IMG/VR virus record: IMGVR_UViG_3300030116_000472
Coordinates: 1 to 53,637 of that record
DNA: 53,637 bases
DNA from: a virus
Direction: 5' to 3' (one strand)
The notes beneath the pieces were generated by a model. It had not been told where the DNA came from. It worked only from the letters and a program-made list of their open reading frames with translations, and did no database searches. The position numbers and the translations under genes were made by a program. This document shows, one piece after another, positions 15,007-25,092 of this stretch (position 1 is the stretch's first letter; each line of letters begins with the position of its first letter).

Positions 15007-17879
15007 TGGCACTAGTCTTAAAGGACAGAATTAAAGAAACATCTAGTACGACAGGAACAGGAACACTTACTCTTGGTGGTGCTGTTGATGGGTTTCGTTC
15101 TTTTGCTGATATTGGTGATGGCAATACTACATATTATTGTATTGCAGATGGAAACAATTTTGAAGTAGGTATAGGTACATATACTGCTAGTGGTACAACT
15201 TTAGCTAGAACAACAGTACTACAAACATCTGCAGGTAATACAAATAAGATAACATGTACAGGTAATCAAAAAGTATTTGTTACTCAACCTGCAAGTAAAG
15301 CAGCTTATCTTGATGCTAGTAATGAATTAGTTGTAGCTAGTACAGCATTAAGTGCTGTACAGCAAAGATGGACAAAAACAGCTACTAGTAATCAGACAGT
15401 TTTTAATGGAGCTGCAGATAATAGTGGACCTACACTAGCTGTTAATTCTTCTTCTCATGTATTTTTAAATGGTATATTTTTAAAAGAAACAACTGACTAT
15501 GCATTGTCAGGTGGCACTACAGTTACGCTTACTGCAGGTGCTACTGTAAATGATATAGTAGAGGTGATTACTTTTACACCTTTATCTTCAAGTATAACAG
15601 GAATATCAGATGGAGATATACCTGTATTTACTAGTGGTGTAGCTGATAACGATTTCTTAAAAGTAGCAGGTACAAGTATTGAGGGTAGATCAGCATCAGA
15701 AGTATTATCAGATATAGGTGGTCAATCAGCTTTAACATTTGGTATATCTAGTGGCAATGTTCCTACATTTACAAGTGGTGTGGTTGATAATGACTTTTTA
15801 AAAATAGATGGAACAACAGTTGAGGGTCGTAGTGCTAGTGAGGTATTGTCCGATATTGGTGGACAAGCAAGTTTAACATTTGGAATATCCAATACTAACG
15901 CAGTAAAAATTGATAGCAGTTCTGTGGCAGATGATGAATATGCTAGGTTTACAGCTAATGGTTTGGAAAGCAGATCAACAGCAGAAGTGTTGTCTGATAT
16001 AGGTGCTTTAAGTACATCAAGTGCGTCTTCTACGTATGCTCCATTGGCTACTCCGACATTTAGTTCTTCAATAACAACAACAACAAGTGTAAATGTAGGA
16101 ACAAATGGTGGTTTTTATTTAATTCAAGATAGTAGTGAAAGTAATATTAGGTCAGAAAGCCAACCTCTTATTTTACAAACTTATGCATCAAGTGCATGGC
16201 AAGATAGATTAACAGTTACGAATGTTGGAAATGTGGGTATTGGTGGTTCTCCTGTACCATCTGATAGTCAATACAATACTGCTACACTTCATTTAAGACA
16301 AGCAGGTACTTCTTCTTCCACTAATAAAGGTACACAAATAAAATTTACTACAGGTTCTTCTGGTCATACTGCAAGTGATGGTGGCTTTATTGCTTATTGG
16401 CATGACAATAATTTCTATCTTAATAATCAAGAGGGTGGTCAATTTAGATTTTATAGTGGTGGAACTGAAGTAATAAATGTAAATTCAAGTGGGCATATAG
16501 TTTTACCACAAACAGGTATAGTAGCTTTTAATTCCACATCTGATGAGTACATTCAAGGTGGTTCAGGAACTATAACTATGGGTGTGAATAATTCGGCACA
16601 CTTTAAAATAGAAGATACTGTATCTACTTTTGGTCAAAATGATGCTGATTATACTGTTAAAATAGGTAACAGTACATACGCAGGAATATATGTAGATGGT
16701 GATAGTGACATAGCTATGGTTACACCTTCTAATGATTATGCGATTTTTGGTGCAAATAATTCCAGAACATATTTATATTACAATGGTACAAATACACTTT
16801 ATACAGATGCAAATGGAGTTTATGTAAGAACTGTAGCTGATGCAACTGATGGTAATCTTTATTTAGGTAATCAAGGTGCTGCTAGGATTGTTGGAGATCA
16901 CTATACTGCTACTTATGCAGTTACTCCATCTAGTGATTATTTTATTTATGGTGAAGTTAATTCTTACACTTACCTTTACTATGATGGTTCTTGGAAAGCT
17001 AGAACTGTTAGTAATGGTCTTTACGTTAATACTGAATTAGGATTGCCTAATACTGGTGCTGTAAGATGGGGAGGAGGATCACTCAGTTATATATATGGTC
17101 ACGCTACTAGCGATACAGTTATAGGCTCTTATGATGATCTTTATCTAAATTCAAATTGGGTTAGATATTTTAATGCATCAAATGGAAATGCAGGAACTAC
17201 TGAATATGCAAGAATATCTACATCAGGAAATTGGTTTACTGGCCCGATTGGAGTTGGTGGAGGTGCAACTAATTATGGATCATCTGGACAAGTCTTAACC
17301 TCTCAAGGTAATGCGTCACCAGTATGGGCAACTGCTAGTGCAGGAGCTTGGTCATTAGTAAGTAATAATGTTATTTCTTCAAGTAATCATGGATCAAGTA
17401 GTTGGTTAAACTTTTCATTATCTGCAGCAAACTTTTATCGTTTTACTTTTACAAGTTTTAGTTTTGATTATTATGATGATTATCTTTCTCTTAGATTATC
17501 TTCAGATGGTGGATCATCTTTTCAAACATTGATAGGAAGTAAACGTGACCAAAGTTGGAGTCAATATTATTCTTTTGGTGGTTCTAATCAAAGTACTAGT
17601 AGTTATTTTCAAACAACTCGTTATACAATTAAAGCAAGTAATCCTGCCTGTCCTTTAACTATGGAAATATTACTTTTTGCTTGTAATGGAAGAGGTGCTG
17701 TAGCTGAAGGTAGAGGTTTTATGCAAGATAACTCAAATCAACCTACTAGTTTTCATTTTAAATGTAGTGCTTATCAAGCGACAACATCAAACTACATTCG
17801 TTTTCAACCACATAACTATGGATCTAATAGCAACCAAGCTATGAGAGGTCATTTAAAAGTAGAAAGGTGGACAACCTAA
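15006..17879 (+). CDS. tail fibre / adhesin with three tandem repeats (957 aa)
   Basis: A 957-residue Gly/Ser/Thr-rich fibre protein. The N-terminal domain (DRIKETSSTTGTGTLTLGGA and a following strand-rich part, about 1-190) is a conserved attachment module. Residues 201-333 hold three repeats of about 48 residues: GDIPVFTSGVADNDFLKVAG ... EGRSASEVLSDIG, then a second copy, then ADDEYARF ... ESRSTAEVLSDIG. A long beta-rich shaft (340-760) and a C-terminal globular domain follow. It should contact the host surface. The next gene, a chaperone-like protein, starts at the following base. Confidence 0.8.
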   Translation: MALVLKDRIKETSSTTGTGTLTLGGAVDGFRSFADIGDGNTTYYCIADGNNFEVGIGTYTASGTTLARTTVLQTSAGNTNKITCTGNQKVFVTQPASKAAYLDASNELVVASTALSAVQQRWTKTATSNQTVFNGAADNSGPTLAVNSSSHVFLNGIFLKETTDYALSGGTTVTLTAGATVNDIVEVITFTPLSSSITGISDGDIPVFTSGVADNDFLKVAGTSIEGRSASEVLSDIGGQSALTFGISSGNVPTFTSGVVDNDFLKIDGTTVEGRSASEVLSDIGGQASLTFGISNTNAVKIDSSSVADDEYARFTANGLESRSTAEVLSDIGALSTSSASSTYAPLATPTFSSSITTTTSVNVGTNGGFYLIQDSSESNIRSESQPLILQTYASSAWQDRLTVTNVGNVGIGGSPVPSDSQYNTATLHLRQAGTSSSTNKGTQIKFTTGSSGHTASDGGFIAYWHDNNFYLNNQEGGQFRFYSGGTEVINVNSSGHIVLPQTGIVAFNSTSDEYIQGGSGTITMGVNNSAHFKIEDTVSTFGQNDADYTVKIGNSTYAGIYVDGDSDIAMVTPSNDYAIFGANNSRTYLYYNGTNTLYTDANGVYVRTVADATDGNLYLGNQGAARIVGDHYTATYAVTPSSDYFIYGEVNSYTYLYYDGSWKARTVSNGLYVNTELGLPNTGAVRWGGGSLSYIYGHATSDTVIGSYDDLYLNSNWVRYFNASNGNAGTTEYARISTSGNWFTGPIGVGGGATNYGSSGQVLTSQGNASPVWATASAGAWSLVSNNVISSSNHGSSSWLNFSLSAANFYRFTFTSFSFDYYDDYLSLRLSSDGGSSFQTLIGSKRDQSWSQYYSFGGSNQSTSSYFQTTRYTIKASNPACPLTMEILLFACNGRGAVAEGRGFMQDNSNQPTSFHFKCSAYQATTSNYIRFQPHNYGSNSNQAMRGHLKVERWTT

Positions 17880-18179
17880 ATGAGTACAATAGATTTTTAT
17901 CACAATGGTGAGATAATTCAGATTGATGAATCTGATCCTAGACATCCAAGTAATGATCCTGATCCATTGCCTGTAGATGATGAAAATACTGCAAGTAAAA
18001 TTAAAGCAGAACAATTAAGAATTACAAGAGATAATGAATTAATGGATACAGATTGGACACAACTACCAGATGTTCCAGATACTATCAAAAATAAATACAC
18101 AGCCTATAGGCAACAACTACGAGATTTACCAGCAACTGATGGTTTTCCAGATGTAGATATGCCTACTAAACCCTCATAG
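17880..18179 (+). CDS. tail assembly chaperone-like protein (Phage_tail_APC type), copy 1
   Basis: A 99-residue acidic protein. Its C-terminal half, LRITRDNELMDTDWTQLPDV then YTAYRQQLRDLP and MPTKPS, matches the phage tail assembly chaperone pattern (DW..LPD ... YR..LR.LP ... P.KP). Such proteins help fold or attach the fibre encoded just before. A related protein follows the second fibre block (28972-29466). There is no gap to the fibre gene and a good ribosome site for the next gene. Confidence 0.75.
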   Translation: MSTIDFYHNGEIIQIDESDPRHPSNDPDPLPVDDENTASKIKAEQLRITRDNELMDTDWTQLPDVPDTIKNKYTAYRQQLRDLPATDGFPDVDMPTKPS

Positions 18180-18187
18180 GAGAATAC

Positions 18188-18397
18188 ATGACAGAGAATA
18201 CACAACCTACAGAAATAACATTTAAAGATAAGCAGTATAAAATAGTTGACTTATCTGAAAGAGCAAAAGCTTGTTGGAATCATTTGGTTGATCTTGCAAA
18301 GAAAGAACACAACTTACGTTTTCAGATGGATCAAGTAGAAGCAGCAAGAGAAACCATCACTAAGCACATGGAAGAAGAGGTGAATAAAAATGGCTAA
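18188..18397 (+). CDS. small helical protein, DUF6447-like
   Basis: A 69-residue protein: a short N-terminal strand pair (TEITFKDKQYKIVDLSERAK) then a helix (DQVEAARETITKHMEEEV). This pattern matches a small phage family I know as DUF6447, of unknown function, often beside tail fibre genes. It overlaps the next gene by 8 bases. Confidence 0.6.
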   Translation: MTENTQPTEITFKDKQYKIVDLSERAKACWNHLVDLAKKEHNLRFQMDQVEAARETITKHMEEEVNKNG

Positions 18398-18704
18398 AGT
18401 TTGGAAGATACAAAAAATCGAGTATAAAACTACAGGAACAAATGGTGCTAATGAAATAGACCATGTTGATTTTACAATTACTGATACTGTAGATGGGGTA
18501 ACTAAAACTCGATATGATCATCAGCGTTTAAAACCTAATGCTAGTGGTTCATTCACCAAGATGGAAGATGTTACAGAAGAGCAGTTAATCACTTGGATCA
18601 AAGCCACAATGGGTGATGAAAGAGTAGCTTATCACGAAAAGAAAGTTGATGATGCTATTGCAGCAGAAAAGACACCTCCTCGTGGTGAAAAAGTATTTAG
18701 TTAA
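18390..18704 (+). CDS. small conserved tail-region protein
   Basis: A 104-residue protein beginning KVWKIQKIEYKTTGTNGANE, with DHVDFTITDTVDGVTKTRYD and a helix ending EEQLITWIKATMGDERVAYH. A WxIxxI...V.W.....D start and E..L..WI centre occur in a small phage family near tail genes; I cannot assign a function. It overlaps its upstream neighbour and lies 10 bases before the lectin-domain fibre gene. Confidence 0.6.
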   Translation: MAKVWKIQKIEYKTTGTNGANEIDHVDFTITDTVDGVTKTRYDHQRLKPNASGSFTKMEDVTEEQLITWIKATMGDERVAYHEKKVDDAIAAEKTPPRGEKVFS

Positions 18705-18714
18705 AGGATATTAA

Positions 18715-21360
18715 ATGTCAAAAGCACTAGATAGAAGTCAAAGAGCAGGATCAGATCCTATACAAATTGGTAGCACTAAACTTGTTACTGATGGTAATAA
18801 CGATTTGACTATACAAGATACTAGTAATAATCGTAAAAAGATACTAGCTAGTGAGGTGCATTTAGGTGATTCTAGTAATGTAGTTATACTTAAAAAAGGT
18901 AGTGACAATAAGATAGAGTTTCAAACACAGGCATCAGGTGGTAGTGCAACAAGCAGTAATGCAGGTGGTACTGTCGTGTATGCTACAATAAGTGCTATGA
19001 CTGCTGTATCAGCTAGTGCAGGTGATCAAGCATTAGTAACAGCTAATTCAGGCTTATATGTACATAATGGTGGTGGGTGGTATAAAGTTGCTACAATCAA
19101 TACATCACCTACTATATCAAGTCCATCAACAGGTGGCTCTTTTACTTTAGCTTTAGATGGCACAGCTACCACGATAGAATTAGTGGGTGCTGATGTAGAC
19201 GAGGGAACAACACTACAAAATAGTTATGCTGTAACAACAGGATCACTAACAAATGGTGGTGGTGCAACTGCTACTATAACTACATCTTCAACATCAAATG
19301 GTACATATACAGCTTTAAATCCATCAACCAATACAACGAATAGATTTTTTAAAGTTACACCAACTACAAATACTTCTTATGCAGGAAGTTTTACTCTTAC
19401 GTTTTCTGTGTCTGATGGAATAAATGCTGCAACAACTGTACAAACTTTTAGTTTAGAATTTTCAACCTATGGTTCAGCTTATTTTGATGGTAGTGGAGAT
19501 CATTTATTAGTTCCAAATACAGGCACATCTACTGATCTAGTAATTGGCACTAATGATTTTACAATAGAATTTTGGCTTAAAGCTAATAATTTTAGTAATG
19601 GTGGTGTTATCTATGATACAAGAGCAAATCATGCAGCTGGTTTGATGATAAATTTTAATACATCTGGTAATTTAAGATTATATGCAAATAGTGGTTATAG
19701 AATTACTGCTGATGCAATAGTTATTAATGAATGGCAACATTATGCTATTGTTAGAAATTCTGGCACAACAAAACTATATCTTAATGGTACAGCAGATAGT
19801 GAAACATATAGTGATACTAATAACTATACAGGTAATACAGTTTATATAGGAAAACATAATTCAAATACAGGTGCTGATTTTAATGGATACATTTCAAATC
19901 TTAGATTAGTTGTAGGAACAGCCGTTTATACTTCTAACTTTACTAAACCAACCGAGCCATTAACAGTAATAACAAATACAAAATTATTAACTGCAAATAA
20001 AAATAATGAAATTGTTGATTCGAGTACTATTGCTCATAATATAGCAAAAAATGGCAATGTTACACACCATGTATCTAATCCTTTTCCGTGGAATACTACA
20101 GGTTATGGTTCGTTGTATTTTGATGGTACAAGCGATTATATAGCGACACCAACATCTACTGATTTAGTGATTGGCACTAATGACTTTACCATAGAATATT
20201 GGGCAATGTCTAACGATTTTAACACGGCTCAAACTATTTTTGATCGTAGAGCAGGTCATTCAATTGATTTAAAGGTAGGTACAAATGGGTCTGGTCAGCA
20301 TAGAGTATATGCTAATGGTAGTTATAGGATTTTAACAACTGCAACAACTGCAAATACTTGGAATCATGTCGCTTTACAAAGGTCATCTAACGTACTAAAA
20401 ATGTATTTAAATGGTACTGAGCAGTCAACAACGTATTCTGATACTAACAATTATACAGGTAATAAAGTTGTTTTGGGCATGGAACATAATGGTTATAATC
20501 AGGGTCTAACAGGTTATATTTCTAATTTTAGAATGGTTGTTGGGTCTGCTGTTTATTCTTCTAATTTTACTCCATCAACAACTCCATTGACTGCTATTAC
20601 AAATACTAAACTGTTAACAGCACAAAGAGCAACTCCTTTAAATATTACAAATGGTTCAACTTTATTTGATGGTAATAATGATAATTTATCTATACCAGCC
20701 TTTGCAATGGGTACTAACAATTACACAATAGAAATGTGGTTTTATCCAACAGCAGTAAGTAATTATGTGCATCTATATGATGGTAGAGGTGGTTCAAGTG
20801 GTAATGCTATTTTAATACAACTTACTAATACTGGTACTGTAAGATTTTATAGTGTAAGTTTTAGAATAAGTGGGAGTGACCAAGTATCAGCTAATACTTG
20901 GAATCATGTCGCTCTAGAAAGAGTTGGTAATGTTAATACTTTATACTTAAATGGTATAAGTCAAGGAACATATAATGATGGTGGAACTTCTTATGTAGGG
21001 CCTGCTAATAATGTTGGAAGAATTGGTTCTGATGATAGTGGATCTGGAAGTTTTTTTCCGGGCTACATTTCAGACTTTAGAATAGTAATTGGGTCTGCTG
21101 TTTATAATGGTGCATTTGCACCACCAACTTCTACACTAACTGCTATAACAAATACACAAATACTAACTAGTCGGACTAGTACAGGTAGTATTACAGATGC
21201 AAGTAGTAATAATCATACTATAACAGCTAATGGTGGTGCAGCTGCTTCTAGTTTTGGTGTTAATAAAATTGCTACAGATCAAAGTACATTTAATAATAGT
21301 ATAAATGCTTTTGACAACACAAGAAATGCTGTAAATTGGCCTTTTAACTACAACGGATAA
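18715..21360 (+). CDS. tail adhesin with three LamG/ConA-like lectin domains (881 aa)
   Basis: An 881-residue adhesin. Residues 1-75 form a short attachment region, 100-250 a beta-rich linker, then three related concanavalin A/laminin-G-type domains at about 252-420, 463-630 and 645-812. Each has the FDG..D.L..P start, a TNDFTIEFW-type core and W.H.A..R ... LYLNG. Such domains bind glycans, so this protein probably recognises a surface polysaccharide. The domains have diverged, which suggests internal duplication followed by selection. Confidence 0.82.
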   Translation: MSKALDRSQRAGSDPIQIGSTKLVTDGNNDLTIQDTSNNRKKILASEVHLGDSSNVVILKKGSDNKIEFQTQASGGSATSSNAGGTVVYATISAMTAVSASAGDQALVTANSGLYVHNGGGWYKVATINTSPTISSPSTGGSFTLALDGTATTIELVGADVDEGTTLQNSYAVTTGSLTNGGGATATITTSSTSNGTYTALNPSTNTTNRFFKVTPTTNTSYAGSFTLTFSVSDGINAATTVQTFSLEFSTYGSAYFDGSGDHLLVPNTGTSTDLVIGTNDFTIEFWLKANNFSNGGVIYDTRANHAAGLMINFNTSGNLRLYANSGYRITADAIVINEWQHYAIVRNSGTTKLYLNGTADSETYSDTNNYTGNTVYIGKHNSNTGADFNGYISNLRLVVGTAVYTSNFTKPTEPLTVITNTKLLTANKNNEIVDSSTIAHNIAKNGNVTHHVSNPFPWNTTGYGSLYFDGTSDYIATPTSTDLVIGTNDFTIEYWAMSNDFNTAQTIFDRRAGHSIDLKVGTNGSGQHRVYANGSYRILTTATTANTWNHVALQRSSNVLKMYLNGTEQSTTYSDTNNYTGNKVVLGMEHNGYNQGLTGYISNFRMVVGSAVYSSNFTPSTTPLTAITNTKLLTAQRATPLNITNGSTLFDGNNDNLSIPAFAMGTNNYTIEMWFYPTAVSNYVHLYDGRGGSSGNAILIQLTNTGTVRFYSVSFRISGSDQVSANTWNHVALERVGNVNTLYLNGISQGTYNDGGTSYVGPANNVGRIGSDDSGSGSFFPGYISDFRIVIGSAVYNGAFAPPTSTLTAITNTQILTSRTSTGSITDASSNNHTITANGGAAASSFGVNKIATDQSTFNNSINAFDNTRNAVNWPFNYNG

Positions 21361-21372
21361 TAGGAAAACTTA

Positions 21373-22392
21373 ATGTCTTTTGGTGTATTATCATTTAGTG
21401 AAGATGCATTTTCAAGTGAGGGAAGTGCTAATGTAGATATTACACCATCATCTCTATCTGCTACATTATCTCTAGGATCAGTTACAGTACAAGGTGCAAC
21501 AAATGTACAACTACCTAGTTTACTATTATCAACAGATCTAGGAACTGTTACATTTAGTGGTGATGCTAGTTTTGTTATAGATGCTGTTACTGCAACATTA
21601 AATATAGGCACAGTAGCATTAAGTGGAGATGCTAATACTTCAGTATCAGGACTACCTATAACACACAATATAGGTAATATTGGCATCATAGGTGATGCAA
21701 ATGTTAGTGTAGCTGTTTTTATAGGAAATAATGAAACACAACTAACAAGTAATGTAGGTACAGTTACAACATCAGGTACTGCTTCAGTTGAACTATCTTC
21801 TGTTAATGGAACACTTGCCATAGGAACTGTTACATTAAGTGGTGATGCTAATTTTGTAATTGAAAGTAATGCATCTTTTTATGGTACAGATACATATGGA
21901 AGTGGTATTTTTGTTCCTAATAGTCTTTTATTACCATTAACAACTGAAGTAGGAACAATAACTGTTGTAGGTAATGCTGATATAACATTACCAAGTCTTA
22001 CTGCAACATTAGCTTTTAATGCTCCAAGTGTAATAGGAAATGCTGAAGTAACTTTAACATCATTAGGTTTATTATCAACAGCAGTAGGAACAGTAACTAC
22101 TACAGGAAATGCAAACTTAACATTACCTTCAATAGAAGGTGTAACAACTCTAGGAACAATAACTGTTGTAGGTGATGCTAACATAACCATTAGTGGTTAT
22201 TCAATGCAATTAAGTTTTGAAGATATAATTATAACAGCAATTAGACAAGATGACTATAGTAAAATTAGAACTGTGTTTGTTCCTTATAGACAAAATAATA
22301 TAAGAAGTAGAAATACTATAGCAAATCAAAATAGGACTGTAATTATTCCACCAAGAAGTCGTATTGTTAAAACAACAAAAGTAGCAGCATAA
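21373..22392 (+). CDS. fibre protein built of ten ~22-residue beta repeats
   Basis: A 339-residue protein. From about residue 35 to 275, ten units of the form GTVTxSGDANFVI recur every 22 residues (starts near 35, 57, 79, 101, 129, 151, 194, 216, 239, 261), with two longer intervals. This suggests a repetitive beta fold or fibre. The C-terminal 55 residues differ: basic, with RTVFVPYRQNNIRSRNTIAN, perhaps an anchor. No family recognised. It lies between the lectin adhesin and the fibre-tail adaptor. Confidence 0.7.
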   Translation: MSFGVLSFSEDAFSSEGSANVDITPSSLSATLSLGSVTVQGATNVQLPSLLLSTDLGTVTFSGDASFVIDAVTATLNIGTVALSGDANTSVSGLPITHNIGNIGIIGDANVSVAVFIGNNETQLTSNVGTVTTSGTASVELSSVNGTLAIGTVTLSGDANFVIESNASFYGTDTYGSGIFVPNSLLLPLTTEVGTITVVGNADITLPSLTATLAFNAPSVIGNAEVTLTSLGLLSTAVGTVTTTGNANLTLPSIEGVTTLGTITVVGDANITISGYSMQLSFEDIIITAIRQDDYSKIRTVFVPYRQNNIRSRNTIANQNRTVIIPPRSRIVKTTKVAA

Positions 22393-22402
22393 AGGAAAAG
22401 AA

Positions 22403-22759
22403 ATGTCGTTTAAATGGCCTAATAAAGATCCAGATGAAACACTAGACTATAGCATGGATTGGTCTAGATTTTTAGGATATGATCATTCTACAAGTTCAGG
22501 CACAGTTATTGTGTCAAATCTTTGGTTTATTGATGATGCTAGTGGTGTAAAAACACAAATTAGTACTACAGAAAATACAACAGTTAATGGTATAACAACT
22601 GTTTTTAGTGGCATACTAAGGGATAGTACAAATACTGTGTGTACAATTAGATTAAGTAGTGGAACTTTAAATACCACATATAAAATTACTTCACAAATAA
22701 CTGACGATACAGGACTTATATCTGAACGTGTAGTCAAACTACGTATTAAGGAAAACTAA
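22403..22759 (+). CDS. fibre-tail adaptor protein
   Basis: A 118-residue protein starting MSFKWPNKDPDETLDYSMDW, a start I recognise from proteins annotated as phage fibre-tail adaptor. The rest is an immunoglobulin-like strand set ending TGLISERVVKLRIKE. It would join fibres to the tail hub. It lies 1 base before the adaptor gene and directly after the fibre proteins. Confidence 0.75.
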   Translation: MSFKWPNKDPDETLDYSMDWSRFLGYDHSTSSGTVIVSNLWFIDDASGVKTQISTTENTTVNGITTVFSGILRDSTNTVCTIRLSSGTLNTTYKITSQITDDTGLISERVVKLRIKEN

Positions 22760-22760
22760 T

Positions 22761-23480
22761 ATGGCATATAATTATTTAGATTTAGTTAATGAAATTAATA
22801 GAAGACTAAATGAAGTTGAGTTAACGACAACAAACTTTTTAACAGCAAAAGGTTTTTATCACACAGCAAGAGATGCTGTTAATTCTTCTATAAGACATAT
22901 TAATCACGAAGAGTTTAATTGGCCTTGGAATCATAGAGAAGAAGAAGAAACATTAACTGCAGGTATTGTGCGATATCCTTATCCTGAAGATGTAAAAATA
23001 TTAGATGAAAAAAGTTTTAGAATAAAAAGAAATGATACGTTAAATGTAGGAACTAGAAAATTAAATTCATTAGATTATCAAGAATATCTTGACAGATACA
23101 TAGATCACGAGTATAATACGAATACATCTATTCGTGGAGTACCTAACTATGTTATACGTACACCTAGTCAAGAGTTTATATTTTATCCATGTCCAGATAA
23201 GGCATATGAAATTATATATGAATATTACCAAAACCCTGTTATATTAGAACAAGCTAGTGATGTGCCATCTATACCTCAAGAGTTTAGACATGTAATTGTA
23301 GATGGTGCTATGTATTATGCATATCAATTTAGAGGAGATGCACAAAACTCACAACTAGCACAAAATAAATTTAAAGAAGGTATTAAATATATGCGTAGTA
23401 TTTATATCAATCGTTACGAGTACATTCGTTCTACTGTTATAGATCGTGGATCTGGTGGTATTAATCCAAGAGTATTTTAA
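22761..23480 (+). CDS. head-tail adaptor (tail tubular protein A-like)
   Basis: A 239-residue protein of the podovirus adaptor type. It has a helical N-terminus (YLDLVNEINRRLNEVELTTT), NHEEFNWPWN, then strand-rich YPYPEDVKILDEKSF and a C-terminal helical region with HVIVDGAMYYAYQFRGD. It would sit between portal and nozzle in the short tail. Its stop overlaps the next ATG (TAATG), linking it to the nozzle gene, as is normal in podoviruses. Confidence 0.8.
   Translation: MAYNYLDLVNEINRRLNEVELTTTNFLTAKGFYHTARDAVNSSIRHINHEEFNWPWNHREEEETLTAGIVRYPYPEDVKILDEKSFRIKRNDTLNVGTRKLNSLDYQEYLDRYIDHEYNTNTSIRGVPNYVIRTPSQEFIFYPCPDKAYEIIYEYYQNPVILEQASDVPSIPQEFRHVIVDGAMYYAYQFRGDAQNSQLAQNKFKEGIKYMRSIYINRYEYIRSTVIDRGSGGINPRVF
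23089..23117 (+). promoter_or_regulatory. candidate internal promoter, exact TTGACA-17-TATAAT
   Basis: Inside the adaptor gene, TTGACA (23089-23094) and TATAAT (23112-23117) are separated by exactly 17 bases, a perfect sigma-70 consensus. It would read into the nozzle and second fibre block. It is coding sequence, so chance is possible. Confidence 0.35.
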
Positions 23481-25081
23481 TGGCAACAGGTTGGCAAACA
23501 TTTCCTGTAGAGTTTAAAGGTGGATTGATATCTAATCTAAGTCCTTTACAACATGGTACACAAGCAGTAGGTAGTGCAACTATATTACAAAACTATGAAC
23601 CATCTTTACAAGGTGGCTATGCTAAATTAAAAGGTTATAGTAAATTTAATAGTAATAAAATAGAAGTTAGTAGTAATAGTGGTGGCACAAACTTAGTAAC
23701 AGGATTAAAATTAGTAGATGTAAATACAGCTATTGTTACACGATTAGATAGTGCATCAGCTAATAGTATATACTATCATGTAACGCCTAGTGCTATAACT
23801 GTAGCACATACTGTAGGTGGTGGATCAGATCATGCAAGTAGACAAGCATCTACAAATAAAATAAGAAGTACTGTTTATAATTTTAATGGAACAGATAAAG
23901 CTGTTTTTGTAGATGGAGTAAATTATCCTGCATTTTATAATAGTGCATCTAATGCAAATTCTTGTATAACTTTTATTACATCTAGTTCAAGTGGTACACC
24001 TGCAAATGTTTTAGGTGCTAAATTTGTAGCAGTATTTAATGATTGTTTATTTTTTGTAGTCGGTAATAATTTGTTATCTATGCAAATAAAAAATGATACA
24101 GACTTTGCAGGTGGTCAACCAAGTGTAACAAACTATGCTGATGAGATAACAGGATTAATACCATTTCGTGATCAGTTAATTTTATTTACTAGACAAGCTA
24201 TATTTAAAATAACAGGTACGTCAGGCAATTTTAAATCTGCAGAAATTACTACACAAATAGGTTGTATAGAACCAGATACGATAGCAGAAGTTGGTGGTGA
24301 TATTTTATTCATGGCCCCGGATGGAATAAGATCATTAGCATCAACTGACAGAATAGGTGATTTTAGTTTAGATGTTGCATCTGCTCCTATTAAAAAAGAT
24401 ATTGATAATTTTGTTAGTGGATCTTTTCATGCTGTAACATTAAGAGAAAAAGCACAATATAGAATATTTCAATTTGAATCTGCTATACAAGATGAAGCAG
24501 CAGAAGGATTTTTAGCAACTAAATTTATTGCTCAAGGTGGCACAGGATTAAGTTGGGCAAAGATTATTGGTATTAATGTTTACATAGCAGATTCAAGATA
24601 TATGGGTCAAACAGGTGTTAGTAATGAATTAATATTATTTGCTAATGATGATGGCTTTATATATAAAATGGATACTACAGATACATTTGATGGTACACTA
24701 ATACCTTCTATATTTCAATCGCCACCAATGCCTATATCTGATCCACTAGTTAGAAAAACATTTTATAAGTTAATACTTTATATTGACGCAATCGGTATAT
24801 TTAATAGTACAATAACTTTAAAATATGATGAGGGTAGTCCTGATGTAATACAACCTACTCCTATTTCACTAGCATCAGGCACACAGGCTGCTATATTATA
24901 TGGTGGCAATACATATGGAACTTCTACATCTTTGTACGGATCAGAATTGGACACCATATATGTAAACAATGTAATAGGATCAGGTAAAACTGTAACTTTA
25001 CGTATTGAAGATAATACAACTACAGCTAATTATAGATTAGATACAGCATTATTAGAGTATGCTAATAACGACAGACAATAA
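23480..25081 (+). CDS. tail nozzle protein (tail tubular protein B-like)
   Basis: A 533-residue beta-rich protein. The start (GWQTFPVEFKGGLISNLSPL, then YEPSLQGGYAKLKGYSKF) and the later LIPFRDQLILFTRQAIFKIT match podovirus nozzle proteins, which form a six-fold beta-propeller tube at the tail tip. It follows the adaptor gene in a TAATG overlap. Full length, with a low-complexity Ser/Thr/Gly composition like its neighbours. Confidence 0.8.
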   Translation: MATGWQTFPVEFKGGLISNLSPLQHGTQAVGSATILQNYEPSLQGGYAKLKGYSKFNSNKIEVSSNSGGTNLVTGLKLVDVNTAIVTRLDSASANSIYYHVTPSAITVAHTVGGGSDHASRQASTNKIRSTVYNFNGTDKAVFVDGVNYPAFYNSASNANSCITFITSSSSGTPANVLGAKFVAVFNDCLFFVVGNNLLSMQIKNDTDFAGGQPSVTNYADEITGLIPFRDQLILFTRQAIFKITGTSGNFKSAEITTQIGCIEPDTIAEVGGDILFMAPDGIRSLASTDRIGDFSLDVASAPIKKDIDNFVSGSFHAVTLREKAQYRIFQFESAIQDEAAEGFLATKFIAQGGTGLSWAKIIGINVYIADSRYMGQTGVSNELILFANDDGFIYKMDTTDTFDGTLIPSIFQSPPMPISDPLVRKTFYKLILYIDAIGIFNSTITLKYDEGSPDVIQPTPISLASGTQAAILYGGNTYGTSTSLYGSELDTIYVNNVIGSGKTVTLRIEDNTTTANYRLDTALLEYANNDRQ

Positions 25082-25092
25082 GGAACTTAACA

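Noticed and set aside
21348-22190. Long open frames (157 and 103 residues) on the - strand
   Set aside because: They are antisense shadows of the 22-residue repeats, with repetitive Val/Ala/Thr sequence only.
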